From positions 1 through 41,498 of the forward strand of contig BOAU01000006.1 of assembly GCA_026002025.1 (NCBI GenBank): a stretch of DNA of 41,498 bases. Direction: 5' to 3'. This stretch comes from Spirochaetia bacterium (lineage in GTDB: Bacteria > Spirochaetota > Spirochaetia > Treponematales > Breznakiellaceae). The notes under the pieces were generated by a model. The model saw only the letters and a list, made by a program, of their open reading frames with translations, was not told the origin of the DNA and ran no database searches. Numbering within the stretch: position 1 is the first letter of the stretch; each line of letters begins with the position of its first letter. The position numbers were made by a program, and so were the translations under genes. This document shows, one piece after another, positions 31,606 to 40,093 of this stretch.

Positions 31606-32541
31606 ATGGACTGCGAGGGGATCATTTTTGATATACAGCGTTTCGCGGTCCACGATGGGCCGGGCATACGCTCTACGGTCTTTCTAAAGGGCTGCACCTG
31701 CGCCTGGTGCCATAATCCTGAGTCCCTTTCGGTTAAGCCCCAGATCGAATTCTATCCCTCCCGCTGCATAGGCTGCGGGAAATGTTTTACCATCTGTCCC
31801 GAAAGGCTCCACACCATGCGGGGAGAGGCCCACCATATCGATCGGACAAAATGTTCAGGCTGCGGACGCTGCGCCGCTGAATGTTTTTCCAACGCTCTCG
31901 TCTTAAAAGGTAAAAAAGTTTCCTCCGGTGAAATCATGGAAACCCTGTTAAAGGATCGGGTGTACTTTGAAGAGTCCGGGGGCGGCGTAACCCTGTCCGG
32001 CGGCGAACCGGCGCTGCAGAGCGATTTTTCCGCGGCCATTCTTTCCGCCTGCAAGCAGAAGGGTATCCATACGGCGATCCAAACCGCCGGGAATTATCCC
32101 TTTGAAAAACTGGAAGCCCTTTTGCCCCATCTTGATATGATCATGTACGATATCAAAGGTTTTTCCCCGGATATCTATACAAAATACATCCGGGGAAACC
32201 GGGAACAGATATTCAAAAATCTGAAATCCCTGGGCGAACGCTTTAAGGGCGTGCTTGCGGTGAGGACCCCCTGCGTCGGTTCGGTCAATGACAACGAAGC
32301 AGAGATTGAACAGATTACGAAGATGCTCGCGGAGATCGGCAACATTGTCTATTACCAGATTATACCCTATCATGGATTAGGAAAGGCAAAGTACGATGCA
32401 TTAAACGAGGCTTATACGGAACAGTTCTATACACCGTCACCGGAGAAGATTACAGCGTACGAAAAAATCGCGTCCCGTTTTGTTCCCGTGTTCAATATTG
32501 ACAAAGGAGTACACTATGGTGAATTATCAGGAAAAGATTAA
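31606..32541 (+). CDS. Glycyl-radical enzyme activase (radical SAM) with shortened cluster motif
   Basis: The 311-residue protein has the activase layout: FDIQRFAVHDGPGIRSTVFL, the radical-SAM cluster motif, two ferredoxin motifs (CIGCGKCFTICP at 54-65 and CSGCGRCAAEC at 83-93), and SGGEPALQ. It should cleave S-adenosylmethionine to place a radical on the glycine of the next gene's product. The cluster motif reads GCTCAWCHNPES (Cys30, Cys32, Cys35), that is CxCxxC, where the family has CxxxCxxC. Two residues are missing while both flanks are normal. It overlaps the glycyl-radical enzyme gene by 26 bases. Confidence 0.88.
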   Translation: MDCEGIIFDIQRFAVHDGPGIRSTVFLKGCTCAWCHNPESLSVKPQIEFYPSRCIGCGKCFTICPERLHTMRGEAHHIDRTKCSGCGRCAAECFSNALVLKGKKVSSGEIMETLLKDRVYFEESGGGVTLSGGEPALQSDFSAAILSACKQKGIHTAIQTAGNYPFEKLEALLPHLDMIMYDIKGFSPDIYTKYIRGNREQIFKNLKSLGERFKGVLAVRTPCVGSVNDNEAEIEQITKMLAEIGNIVYYQIIPYHGLGKAKYDALNEAYTEQFYTPSPEKITAYEKIASRFVPVFNIDKGVHYGELSGKD

Positions 32542-34669
32542 GGCGCTCCACAAGCTCAAACTGGAGTTTAATGATGAAAAACTGCGCCGTACCGGCGGCT
32601 CTTATAATACCGATGATCACGGGTGGATACCCCTGGACCTGGCGGATACTTTTAAGCCCGTAGCGGACCCGTCCTGCAATCTGGTTGTGGGGATGGAAGC
32701 GACCACCAGGACCTTTGCCAATTTCCTGGACGCCCACCCGGTGTTTTACCATCCCGCCTGCGCCTTTGCCGGGTCCTGGATAGGCACCGCCAAGGGTTTC
32801 AGCCCCACATGGCGGCCTGAAAACCGTCAGGAGGAACATGAGAAATTATTCCCCCAATATAATATTATCTCCCGCGGCTTATATGCCATGAACCATTCCG
32901 CGCCGGATTTACGGATCGGCCTGGAACTTGGCTGGGGCGGGCTGCTGGAGAAGATACGCCATTATCAGAAACTGAACCACCCCCAGGGCGCGGAATTTTA
33001 TGAGGGAGAGGCGCGGGTGGTGGAAGCGGTTCAGCGTTACATTGCCCGGCATGTGGAGGCCTTAAAGCGGGACAGCGCGGCAACCGCCGATCCTGCCTTG
33101 AAGGCCCATTACACCGTACTCGCGGAAATGAACGAATACCTGATAAACGGAGCGCCCCGTACCCTGCGGGAAGCGCTGCAGTGGATCGTCCACTGGCAGG
33201 ACGTTGATCGTATGTACTTTAACGGCGGGGCGGGGCAGGAGATCGATACCCTGTTGCAGGCCTATTACGAACGGGACATACAGAGCGGCGCCATTACCGG
33301 CGACGACGAAGTGGTCTGGTTTTTTGCGTCCCTGTTTTTTAACGATCCCCATTATCACATGATAGGCGGTCAGGACCCCGCCAGCGGCAATGATGTTGCC
33401 ACCCACTTCTCCTTTCTGATCCTTGAGGGCCAGCATCTGCTTAATATCCCCAATAATCTGGCCCTGCGGGTACACGAGAACAGCAATGATGAGCTCTTTA
33501 CCAAGGCGGTAGAATACCTCTTTCAGGATGGGACCGGCGTCTGTTACTCCCTGGCGGAGGGGCTGGACACGGGGTACATCCGTAACGGACATCCCCGGAG
33601 CATCGCCCGTATGCGCGCCAAGGTCGGCTGCAACTGGACCGCCCTGCCGGGGATCGAATACGCCCTGCAGGATGTTACCCGTGTGTGTCTGGCCCAGCCC
33701 ATCCTCATGGCCCTGGACGATATGCTCGCAGAAGGGGGCGAGTGCGGCATGGAACGGCTCCTTACCTATTATGAAAAGCGGCTTGGGGAAGCGGTTCAGC
33801 TTATAAAAGATGGGGTAGACTGGCATTATGAGTACAAATGGAATAACCGCCCGGAGGTCGTCTTAAACCTCGTCGCCCACGGCCCCATTGAACGGGGCAT
33901 TGATATGTCCCACGGGGGGGTGGATATTTACAACTTTGCCTGCGATGCCACCGCCCTGGCCACTGCGGCCAATTCCCTTGCCGCCATAGAACAGCGGGTG
34001 GTCAAGGAACAGCGCCTGACTTGGGAACAACTGCAAAAGGTCCTCAAGGAAAACTATAAAGACGCGGAGGATATCCGGCTGATGCTGAAAAGCGTGCCCC
34101 AATTCGGCGCGGGGGATACGGCGGCGGACAAATACGCGGTCTGGCTTGCGGAGCTCTATACCCGCCTGATGCGGGATACCCCGACCAAACTGGGATTCGT
34201 CGTGCTGCCGGGTATCTTTTCCCATGGGGAGGTGTACGCCCACGGTAAAAACCTTGGCGCCACCCCCAATGGCCGGTTCAGCGGGACGGAAATTTCCCAC
34301 AGCGCCGATCCTGATCCGGGCTTCCTGCCCGGCGGCGGGACGGCCCCCACCGCAAAGGCAAACGCCGTTGCGGCGGTACAAAGCGGGTGGGGAAACTCCA
34401 CCCCCCTGCAGCTTGATATCGACGCAAAGCTGGCGAAAGAGGCCGGGGGCATTCAGAACATCAAGGCCCTGATCCGCTCGCATAACCGCATGGGCGGCAC
34501 CTTGATCAACATCAATGTCATCTCCAAGGAGAAGATTCTGGAGGCCCACGCAAATCCTGACCGTTATCCCGACTTGGTTGTCCGGGTAACCGGGTACAGC
34601 GCCTTCTTTAAGTCCCTGTCCCCGGAATACCGCCAGCAGGTGGTTGACCGCTGGCTGGCCTACGAATAG
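32516..34669 (+). CDS. Glycyl-radical enzyme of the pyruvate formate-lyase superfamily, unknown substrate
   Basis: The ATG at 32516 follows AAAGGAGTACACT and gives 717 residues. The C-terminal radical site RVTGYSAFFKSLSPEYRQQV carries the glycine at 693. The mid-protein thiyl cysteine is probably Cys372 in KVGCNWTALPG. Dehydratases and lyases of the family usually have GCVE, where the Glu acts as a base; here Asn-Trp follow the Cys, so the chemistry probably differs. The N-terminal part is shorter than in ~800-residue dehydratases. The next gene is a NanA-like aldolase, which suggests a radical elimination followed by aldol cleavage. The enzyme would be destroyed by oxygen. Confidence 0.87.
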   Translation: MVNYQEKIKALHKLKLEFNDEKLRRTGGSYNTDDHGWIPLDLADTFKPVADPSCNLVVGMEATTRTFANFLDAHPVFYHPACAFAGSWIGTAKGFSPTWRPENRQEEHEKLFPQYNIISRGLYAMNHSAPDLRIGLELGWGGLLEKIRHYQKLNHPQGAEFYEGEARVVEAVQRYIARHVEALKRDSAATADPALKAHYTVLAEMNEYLINGAPRTLREALQWIVHWQDVDRMYFNGGAGQEIDTLLQAYYERDIQSGAITGDDEVVWFFASLFFNDPHYHMIGGQDPASGNDVATHFSFLILEGQHLLNIPNNLALRVHENSNDELFTKAVEYLFQDGTGVCYSLAEGLDTGYIRNGHPRSIARMRAKVGCNWTALPGIEYALQDVTRVCLAQPILMALDDMLAEGGECGMERLLTYYEKRLGEAVQLIKDGVDWHYEYKWNNRPEVVLNLVAHGPIERGIDMSHGGVDIYNFACDATALATAANSLAAIEQRVVKEQRLTWEQLQKVLKENYKDAEDIRLMLKSVPQFGAGDTAADKYAVWLAELYTRLMRDTPTKLGFVVLPGIFSHGEVYAHGKNLGATPNGRFSGTEISHSADPDPGFLPGGGTAPTAKANAVAAVQSGWGNSTPLQLDIDAKLAKEAGGIQNIKALIRSHNRMGGTLININVISKEKILEAHANPDRYPDLVVRVTGYSAFFKSLSPEYRQQVVDRWLAYE

Positions 34670-34677
34670 GCCGTTCT

Positions 34678-35574
34678 ATGAATGATAAACTTAAGGGCGG
34701 AATTTTAGCGGCCCTGGTAACCCCCTTTGATGAATCGGGAAAAATCGATAAGCCGGCCCTAAGGGCGCTGGTAAAAAAACTGCTGGCCAATGGGATCAAC
34801 GGATTTTTTGTCTGCGGCAGCACCGGCGAGGCTTTTCTGATGGAAGGCGTTGAACGCCGGGAAGCGCTGGAAACGGTGGCGGAAGCCAATGACGGCAAGG
34901 GCTCCCTCATCTGCCACTGCGGTGCCATCGGCACGGACCTGAGCATCGGCCTGGCCAAACACGCAGCATCCCTGGGCGTCGATGCGGTGTCATCGGTGCC
35001 GCCCTTTTATCATCATTTCAGTAATGATGAAATCCTTGCTTATTTCCACGATCTGGCCGATGCATCGGGAAAGCCGGTTATCGTATACAATATCCCTTCC
35101 TTCTGCGGGGTCACCATTACCCCGGCCATGATGGCGTCCCTGCGGAGCCGTCCCGGTGTGGCGGGGATCAAATTTACCAGCCTGGATCTATTCGCCATGG
35201 AGCAGATGAAAACCAATGATCCCAACATGGTGGTGTACAACGGCTTTGATGAAGTGGCCCTGGCCGGTTTCAGCATGGGGGCAGACGGGGCCATCGGCAG
35301 CAACTTCAATATCATGGGAAAATATTTTATCGATATGCAGCGCCTCTTTTTACAGAACAAACTGAGCGAAGCCCAGGCAATTCAGAAAAAAGCGAACGCC
35401 GCAATTGCAGCACTTTACGGAACAGGAAAATTGATTTCCTGCATCAAATACATCATCGGCCTTCAGGGCATTCCCTACGGAAACAGCCGCCGCCCCTTCT
35501 CGCCCCTCACAGAGGATGACAAGAAAATTTGCCGGCAGGTTTTTGAAGGATTGAAAAAGGACGGCATCAATTGA
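34678..35574 (+). CDS. N-acetylneuraminate lyase/DapA-family aldolase
   Basis: The 298-residue protein is a class I aldolase of the DHDPS/NAL family: GSTGE at 47-51, Tyr137 in VYNIPSFCGVTIT, and the Schiff-base Lys165 in GIKFTSLDL. The segment MVVYNGFDEVALAGFSMGAD is closer to sialic acid lyases than to DapA. Such enzymes split or form 2-keto-3-deoxy acids, releasing pyruvate. No other sialic acid genes lie nearby, so the substrate is probably a different deoxy-keto acid made in this operon. It starts 8 bases after the glycyl-radical enzyme gene and overlaps the next gene (TTGA). Confidence 0.88.
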   Translation: MNDKLKGGILAALVTPFDESGKIDKPALRALVKKLLANGINGFFVCGSTGEAFLMEGVERREALETVAEANDGKGSLICHCGAIGTDLSIGLAKHAASLGVDAVSSVPPFYHHFSNDEILAYFHDLADASGKPVIVYNIPSFCGVTITPAMMASLRSRPGVAGIKFTSLDLFAMEQMKTNDPNMVVYNGFDEVALAGFSMGADGAIGSNFNIMGKYFIDMQRLFLQNKLSEAQAIQKKANAAIAALYGTGKLISCIKYIIGLQGIPYGNSRRPFSPLTEDDKKICRQVFEGLKKDGIN

Positions 35575-36425
35575 TTCAGATCGGCCTTCGCGCTCACGAC
35601 TACGGGAAACAGGTTCCGGTGGAACAGCTTGCGGATACCCTGGCCGCTTTTAACCCCGCGTCCATTCAGCTTGCCCTGCCAAAGGCATTGTCCGATGCCC
35701 CCCGCCCCGGAGCACTCAGCCCCGGCTATGCACGGCGGATACGGCGCATCCTGGAAGCCCGTAATATTTCGGTTGCGGTTCTGGGCTGTTACATTAACCC
35801 CGTGCATCCGGATCCTGATGAACGTGAAAAAATGCTCCGCAGTTTTGAAGAACATCTGCGCTTTGCCCGTGATTTCGGCTGCGCCCTGGTGGGCACCGAA
35901 ACGGGCTCTTGCAATGCGGACTGCTCTTGGCATCCCGATACGGAGAAAAGCGAAACCTTTGATCTTCTATGTGCCTCCGTAGAACGGCTCGTCGCTGTTG
36001 CTGAAAAATGCGGATCCATTGTGGCAATAGAACCGGTGGCGGATCAGCATACCGTTTCCAGCATAGAAAAGATGGCGCAGCTCCTACGCCGTATCCCCTC
36101 CCCCGCGCTCAAGGTCATCTATGATCCGGTAAATCTGATCCCCTCGGCGGGACTCTCGGAAACACAGGAACACTTTTTCTCACGGGCCTTTGACGCCTTT
36201 GGGGATGATATCGCTGCAATTCACGCCAAGGACTTCCGCATTGAGGGGGGCAAGAAACTGGGGGATCTTGTTACCGGAACCGGGGACCTTGATTACCCGG
36301 CGCTGCTCAAAATAATCCAGAGCAGGAAACCCGGCATTGATATCCTTTTGGAAAACAGTATTCCTGCGAAGGCCCGGGAAACCATGGCCTTCCTCAGGGA
36401 AACCGCAGAGCGGGCCGCTTCTTAA
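35571..36425 (+). CDS. Sugar phosphate isomerase/epimerase-like TIM-barrel protein
   Basis: The 284-residue protein has xylose-isomerase-like barrel elements: VAVLGCYINPVHPD, GTETGSCNADCSWH, IVAIEPVADQH (Glu ligand), KVIYDPVNLI (Asp ligand), AIHAKDFRI (His and Asp) and ILLENSIP (last Glu). It starts at a TTG overlapping the TGA of the aldolase gene, which shows tight coupling. It may feed the aldolase or the glycyl-radical enzyme by moving a carbonyl or epimerising a carbon. It is the last gene of the operon; its stop overlaps the convergent LUD gene by 4 bases. Confidence 0.82.
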   Translation: MIQIGLRAHDYGKQVPVEQLADTLAAFNPASIQLALPKALSDAPRPGALSPGYARRIRRILEARNISVAVLGCYINPVHPDPDEREKMLRSFEEHLRFARDFGCALVGTETGSCNADCSWHPDTEKSETFDLLCASVERLVAVAEKCGSIVAIEPVADQHTVSSIEKMAQLLRRIPSPALKVIYDPVNLIPSAGLSETQEHFFSRAFDAFGDDIAAIHAKDFRIEGGKKLGDLVTGTGDLDYPALLKIIQSRKPGIDILLENSIPAKARETMAFLRETAERAAS

Positions 36426-37054
36426 AATCCAAGCTCTTCGTTTATAAGGATGATCGTATATTTTCCAACAAACTTTTTTGCGTTCAGAGTTATCAGCAGC
36501 TGATTGCACATCCGGTCGGGGATGTTGCAGTCCGTGCATATCCCCGTTTCGGCACAGGGGGTCTTGTGGCCGTTCCGTTTACAGTTCATGGGCGCAATGG
36601 ACTTTGCCCGCGCAATGGCCTCTTCCAGGGTATCGGTGATTTTATTCACCCCCGCCGCCACAATGATGTGCCGGGGACCGTAGGCCATGGCTGCAACCCG
36701 GCTGCCTGAGCAGTCCAGGTTAACCATCTCGCCCTGCATGGTTAAGGCATTGGCGCCGGTGATAAAATAATCGGCCATAAGACTGTCCCGGCAGACTTCA
36801 AAATGATCCGGGCAATTATACCGGTCGTATAGTTTATATTCACCGTTCCGCAGAACCGGAAGGACCTCCATGGCGCTTAAGGTTTCGCTCCCCCCAAGCC
36901 CCACGGACACACCCTTGGGCAGACAGGTATCAAACAAAAGCTTTTTTGCGTCCTCAGGGGTTTCGGCATAATAGGACTGCCATCCCTTTTGCTGAAAAGC
37001 CTCCGCCGCCAATCTGCCCCGTTTCTCGCCGAACCATTTTCGGAATTTATTCAT
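36422..37054 (-). CDS. LUD-domain (LutC/DUF162-like) protein
   Basis: The 210-residue protein has the LUD fold signature: VSVGLGGSETLSAMEVL, then YFITGANALTMQGEMVNLD, GSRVAAMAYGPRHIIVAAG, and a Cys-containing tail (TPCAETGICTDCNIPDRMC). LUD proteins occur in lactate utilisation (LutC) and in many sugar operons, and their own reaction is not known. The four Cys near the C terminus could bind metal. The start is either the ATG at 37054 or a GTG at 37066; both overlap or abut the GH88 stop (37060). It is the last gene of the transporter operon. Confidence 0.78.
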   Translation of the reverse strand: MNKFRKWFGEKRGRLAAEAFQQKGWQSYYAETPEDAKKLLFDTCLPKGVSVGLGGSETLSAMEVLPVLRNGEYKLYDRYNCPDHFEVCRDSLMADYFITGANALTMQGEMVNLDCSGSRVAAMAYGPRHIIVAAGVNKITDTLEEAIARAKSIAPMNCKRNGHKTPCAETGICTDCNIPDRMCNQLLITLNAKKFVGKYTIILINEELGF

Positions 37055-37059
37055 GATGA

Positions 37060-38193
37060 TTACCACACCCGCAGTTCAGAGTCTAAAAGCTGATGCACCG
37101 CTTCGACAAAATAATAATCCCCATAGATCAGGTTTACATTGAGCTCATCTTCCTGCCCGTGATATCGGACTGCTCCCCCCTGTACGATGGAATCCTTTCC
37201 AAGATCCCAATCACAGTAATCCTTTTCTATTGCCCTTAATATCCGCAGAGCCGTATCAAAATAGAGGCTCTTTTCCTCACCCTTCACCAGAACCGAAAGG
37301 GCAAGAAGGCCGCAGGCGGCGATGGTCCCTGCGGAGGTGTCGGTTATTTTCGGTGTATCGGGGGCGCGGAAATCCGCCGGAGGAATATACCCGTAACGGC
37401 TCAGGGCCGCACTGAAATAATGGGCGATCTTTTTTGAGGCCTCAAGGTAACGGGTTTCCCCGGTATGGCGGTAACTCAATGCAAAACCGTATAAGGCCCA
37501 TGCCTGGCCCCGCGTCCAGGAAGAACCGCTTGCGTATCCCTGTCCACCGGGGGTTTCCAAAAGAGCGCCGTTTTCAGGATCAAGAACAGCGATATGATTA
37601 CAGGAACCGTCTTCCCGTACCAGATGCTTTAGGGCCGTATCCGCATGTTCAATGGCGATAAAGCGGAACCGGGGGTCCCCGCTTTGTTCGCTGGCCCAGT
37701 AGAGCAGGGGCAGATTCATCATGCAGTCAATAATGATCCACCCGGTACGATCCATATTCCATGAGCGGATAAAATGCCCCCGGGGATTGTAACGTCCGGC
37801 CAAAAGATTCGCCGCATGGAGGGCCCGCACACGGGAAAAGTCGTTGCCGGTGAGCTTAAAATCCAGCACGCTTGAGAGGGTCCACATAAAACCTACGTCA
37901 TGGTGCAGTCCCTCATAACCGGCAAGGGCAGCGTCGAGCCGTTCTTCAACAGCAATCGCAGTATCACTGTACTTTTTATCTTTTGTATCACGAAACATGA
38001 GCCAGAGAATTCCCGGCCAGAAACCGTTGGTCCACCAGTAAATGCTGTCCGCCATCTTGTCGGCGTAGCGGCCATTTACCGCAATATAGGGGACTTTTAA
38101 CCCCACCCGGTCACATTGGGCCGCCATCTTGATCCGTATTTTGTCCCGAACATCCTCGGCCCATTTTTTGTCCGCTTCATTTATTGCGTTCAT
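37060..38193 (-). CDS. GH88-family unsaturated glucuronyl hydrolase
   Basis: The 377-residue alpha/alpha-barrel protein has the two key aspartates of GH88 enzymes: Asp99 in HHDVGFMW and Asp156 in WIIIDCMMNLP. GSSWTRGQAWALYGFA and DTSAGTIAACGLL are also typical. GH88 hydrolases release 4,5-unsaturated uronic acids from oligosaccharides made by polysaccharide lyases, by hydrating the vinyl ether. No signal peptide is seen, so it acts in the cytoplasm on sugar imported by the adjacent ABC transporter. GH105 relatives act on rhamnogalacturonan, so the uronide is not certain. It starts 2 bases after the permease stop. Confidence 0.87.
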   Translation of the reverse strand: MNAINEADKKWAEDVRDKIRIKMAAQCDRVGLKVPYIAVNGRYADKMADSIYWWTNGFWPGILWLMFRDTKDKKYSDTAIAVEERLDAALAGYEGLHHDVGFMWTLSSVLDFKLTGNDFSRVRALHAANLLAGRYNPRGHFIRSWNMDRTGWIIIDCMMNLPLLYWASEQSGDPRFRFIAIEHADTALKHLVREDGSCNHIAVLDPENGALLETPGGQGYASGSSWTRGQAWALYGFALSYRHTGETRYLEASKKIAHYFSAALSRYGYIPPADFRAPDTPKITDTSAGTIAACGLLALSVLVKGEEKSLYFDTALRILRAIEKDYCDWDLGKDSIVQGGAVRYHGQEDELNVNLIYGDYYFVEAVHQLLDSELRVW

Positions 38194-38195
38194 GC

Positions 38196-39086
38196 TCAGC
38201 CCTTGACCGCGCCGATCATCACCCCTTTAACAAAGTAACGCTGCAGGAAGGGGTAAATGCAGAGCACCGGCACCGTGGTGATAACGATGGCGGCGTATTT
38301 GATGGTTTCCGCGAACTGGTCGATCTTATCGTTTTCCGTGGCTGCCGAATTGAGGATGTTTGAGTTTGCGATTAGGATGGCCCGCAGTACATTCTGAATG
38401 GGCAGCTTGTAGTTATCCTGCAAATAAATGGAAGCGGGGAACCAGCTGTTCCAGTGCCCGATCCCGTAGTACAACAGTAATACTACGGTGGTCGGCTTTA
38501 CCAGAGGAAGTATAATGCGGAACAGGACCGTGATGTCGTTGGCCCCGTCAATACGGGCGGATTCTGACAGGCTGTCCGGTATGGCCTCAATTGCGGTGCG
38601 GTAAATAATCGTGTTGTATACGCTGATAGCCCCCGGCAGGATGAGCGCCCAAAGGGTGTTGTAGAGGTGGAGGCTGCGGATGTTAAGGTAATTCGGTATC
38701 ATACCGCCGCTAAAGAACATGGTAAACAGAATGAGAAACAGCACCGGCTTTTTGAAGTACACGTTCTTTGACGCCAGGAAAAAGGCGGCAAAAAGTGTCA
38801 GGAAGATATTCAGCGTTAGGGATACTACCATCACGATAAGGATATTTTTGTAACCGCTGATTAGCAGGGGGTGGGAAAAGGCAAGCCGGAAGGCCCCAAG
38901 GTTGAATCCCCTGGGATACCACAAAAAGCCGGGCGAAGCCAATAAGGCGATATTATCCGATACCGATGCTACCAGTACATAATACATGGGATACAGGGTA
39001 ACAAATACCAGAAATGCCATAATAACAAAATTAATGGTATCGAAAACATAATCGCCGGGTGATTTTTTTTGCAACATATTTGTCAT
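38196..39086 (-). CDS. Sugar ABC transporter permease, LplC type
   Basis: The 296-residue protein has six predicted membrane helices and the permease EAA loop (EAIPDSLSESARIDGANDIT, then VLFRIILPLVKP), which contacts the ATPase. It resembles LplC-like CUT1 permeases, which work with a partner permease and a solute-binding lipoprotein. No ATPase gene is in the window; such operons often share one encoded elsewhere. It follows the first permease by 5 bases. Its first 90 bases (39004-39093) recur inverted at the right edge of the window. Confidence 0.92.
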   Translation of the reverse strand: MTNMLQKKSPGDYVFDTINFVIMAFLVFVTLYPMYYVLVASVSDNIALLASPGFLWYPRGFNLGAFRLAFSHPLLISGYKNILIVMVVSLTLNIFLTLFAAFFLASKNVYFKKPVLFLILFTMFFSGGMIPNYLNIRSLHLYNTLWALILPGAISVYNTIIYRTAIEAIPDSLSESARIDGANDITVLFRIILPLVKPTTVVLLLYYGIGHWNSWFPASIYLQDNYKLPIQNVLRAILIANSNILNSAATENDKIDQFAETIKYAAIVITTVPVLCIYPFLQRYFVKGVMIGAVKG

Positions 39087-39093
39087 CTCCCTT
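39004..39093. repeat. Inner copy of a 90-bp inverted duplication
   Basis: This segment holds the ribosome site and first 28 codons of the LplC-type permease gene. Its exact reverse complement makes up 41409-41498. The identity stops at 39093/41409, where the next bases differ, and at the other end it runs out of the window. Confidence 0.95.
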
Positions 39094-40033
39094 AAAACAG
39101 ACCGGAATCGGTAAATTTCTTGCTGAGCTGATTAGCCGTAACCAGGAAAACCACATTGACCAGGGAATTAAACAGCCCCACCGCGGAGGCGTAACTGAAG
39201 GCCGCCTGTATAATACCCCGGCGGTACACATAGGTTGAAATCACATCCGCCACTTCATAAATACCTTCATTGTAAAGCAGGATGATCTTTTCAAAACCCA
39301 CGTTCAGGATGCCGCCCATGCGCAGAATAAACAGCACCATGATGACCGGCAGCAGATTGGGTAAGGTTATGCTGAATATTTTCCGCATACGCCCCGCACC
39401 ATCGATGGTGGCGGCCTCGTACTGCTCCTGATCAATGCCGGAAAGGGCCGCAAGGTATATAATTGAATTCCACCCGATCCCCTGCCATATATCGGAGATG
39501 ACGTATATCGGGTAGAAATACTTTGTGTGCATAAGATAGTTTTGCCCTTCTCCGCCGAGGAATACCGCGAGCTGGGCAAAGAGGCCGTTACTGGCAGTAT
39601 AGGTACGGATAAGGGAACTGACCACCACCAGCGAAATAAAATAGGGCATGTAGGTTATGGTCTGTACGGTTTTCTTGAAGAAGGCGTTTTTTATTTCGTT
39701 CAGCATCAGGGCCAGCAGAATAGGAGCCGGGAAACCGAACACAATGCTAAGCAGACTGATGGAAAGGGTGTTCCGTATAAGACGGAAAAAATATACATCA
39801 TTGAAAAAGGCGATAAAATGCTTGAACCCAACCCAGGGGCTGCGGGAAAACCCCAAATTGGGGCGGTAATCCTTAAAGGCGATTATCAGGCCGTACATGG
39901 GCTTGTAGGCGAAAAGTGCAAAATATACCAATACGGGTATGATTAACAGATATTTATACTTGTTCAGGGCAAAATCCCGGGCCAGGACTACCTTCAAAGG
40001 CTCGCGCCACACCTCTGTCTTTTTACTGTTCAT
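39092..40033 (-). CDS. Sugar ABC transporter permease, LplB type
   Basis: The 313-residue protein has six membrane helices and the EAA loop (YEAATIDGAGRMRKIFSITL). The N-terminal KYKYLLIIPVLVYFALFAYK and the LPNLLPVIMVLFILRMGGIL region are typical of LplB/YtcP-partner permeases for oligosaccharides. It is preceded by GGGGGGATC as ribosome site and by a terminator-like hairpin that may reduce its expression relative to the solute-binding protein. It pairs with the LplC-type permease downstream. Confidence 0.92.
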   Translation of the reverse strand: MNSKKTEVWREPLKVVLARDFALNKYKYLLIIPVLVYFALFAYKPMYGLIIAFKDYRPNLGFSRSPWVGFKHFIAFFNDVYFFRLIRNTLSISLLSIVFGFPAPILLALMLNEIKNAFFKKTVQTITYMPYFISLVVVSSLIRTYTASNGLFAQLAVFLGGEGQNYLMHTKYFYPIYVISDIWQGIGWNSIIYLAALSGIDQEQYEAATIDGAGRMRKIFSITLPNLLPVIMVLFILRMGGILNVGFEKIILLYNEGIYEVADVISTYVYRRGIIQAAFSYASAVGLFNSLVNVVFLVTANQLSKKFTDSGLF

Positions 40034-40050
40034 GATCCCCCCACATATTA

Positions 40051-40077
40051 AAAATCCCCGCCGTCCGCACGGCGGGG
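40051..40077 (-). terminator. Intercistronic terminator/attenuator between binding protein and permease
   Basis: CCCCGCCGT (40056-40064) and ACGGCGGGG (40069-40077) form a perfect 9-bp stem with a 4-base loop, and on the minus strand ATTTTT follows. It lies 17 bases after the solute-binding-protein stop. Partial termination here would leave more binding protein than permease, a usual arrangement in such operons. Confidence 0.8.
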
Positions 40078-40093
40078 TAAATCTTAAAAACTG

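Noticed and set aside
33062..34549. Two long minus-strand frames opposite the glycyl-radical enzyme
   Set aside because: Both overlap a coding sequence with clear radical and cysteine motifs; neither shows a domain.
34678..36425. Sialic acid catabolism operon based on the NanA-like aldolase
   Set aside because: No NanE, NanK, NagA/NagB or sialidase gene is nearby; glycyl-radical partners suggest another substrate.
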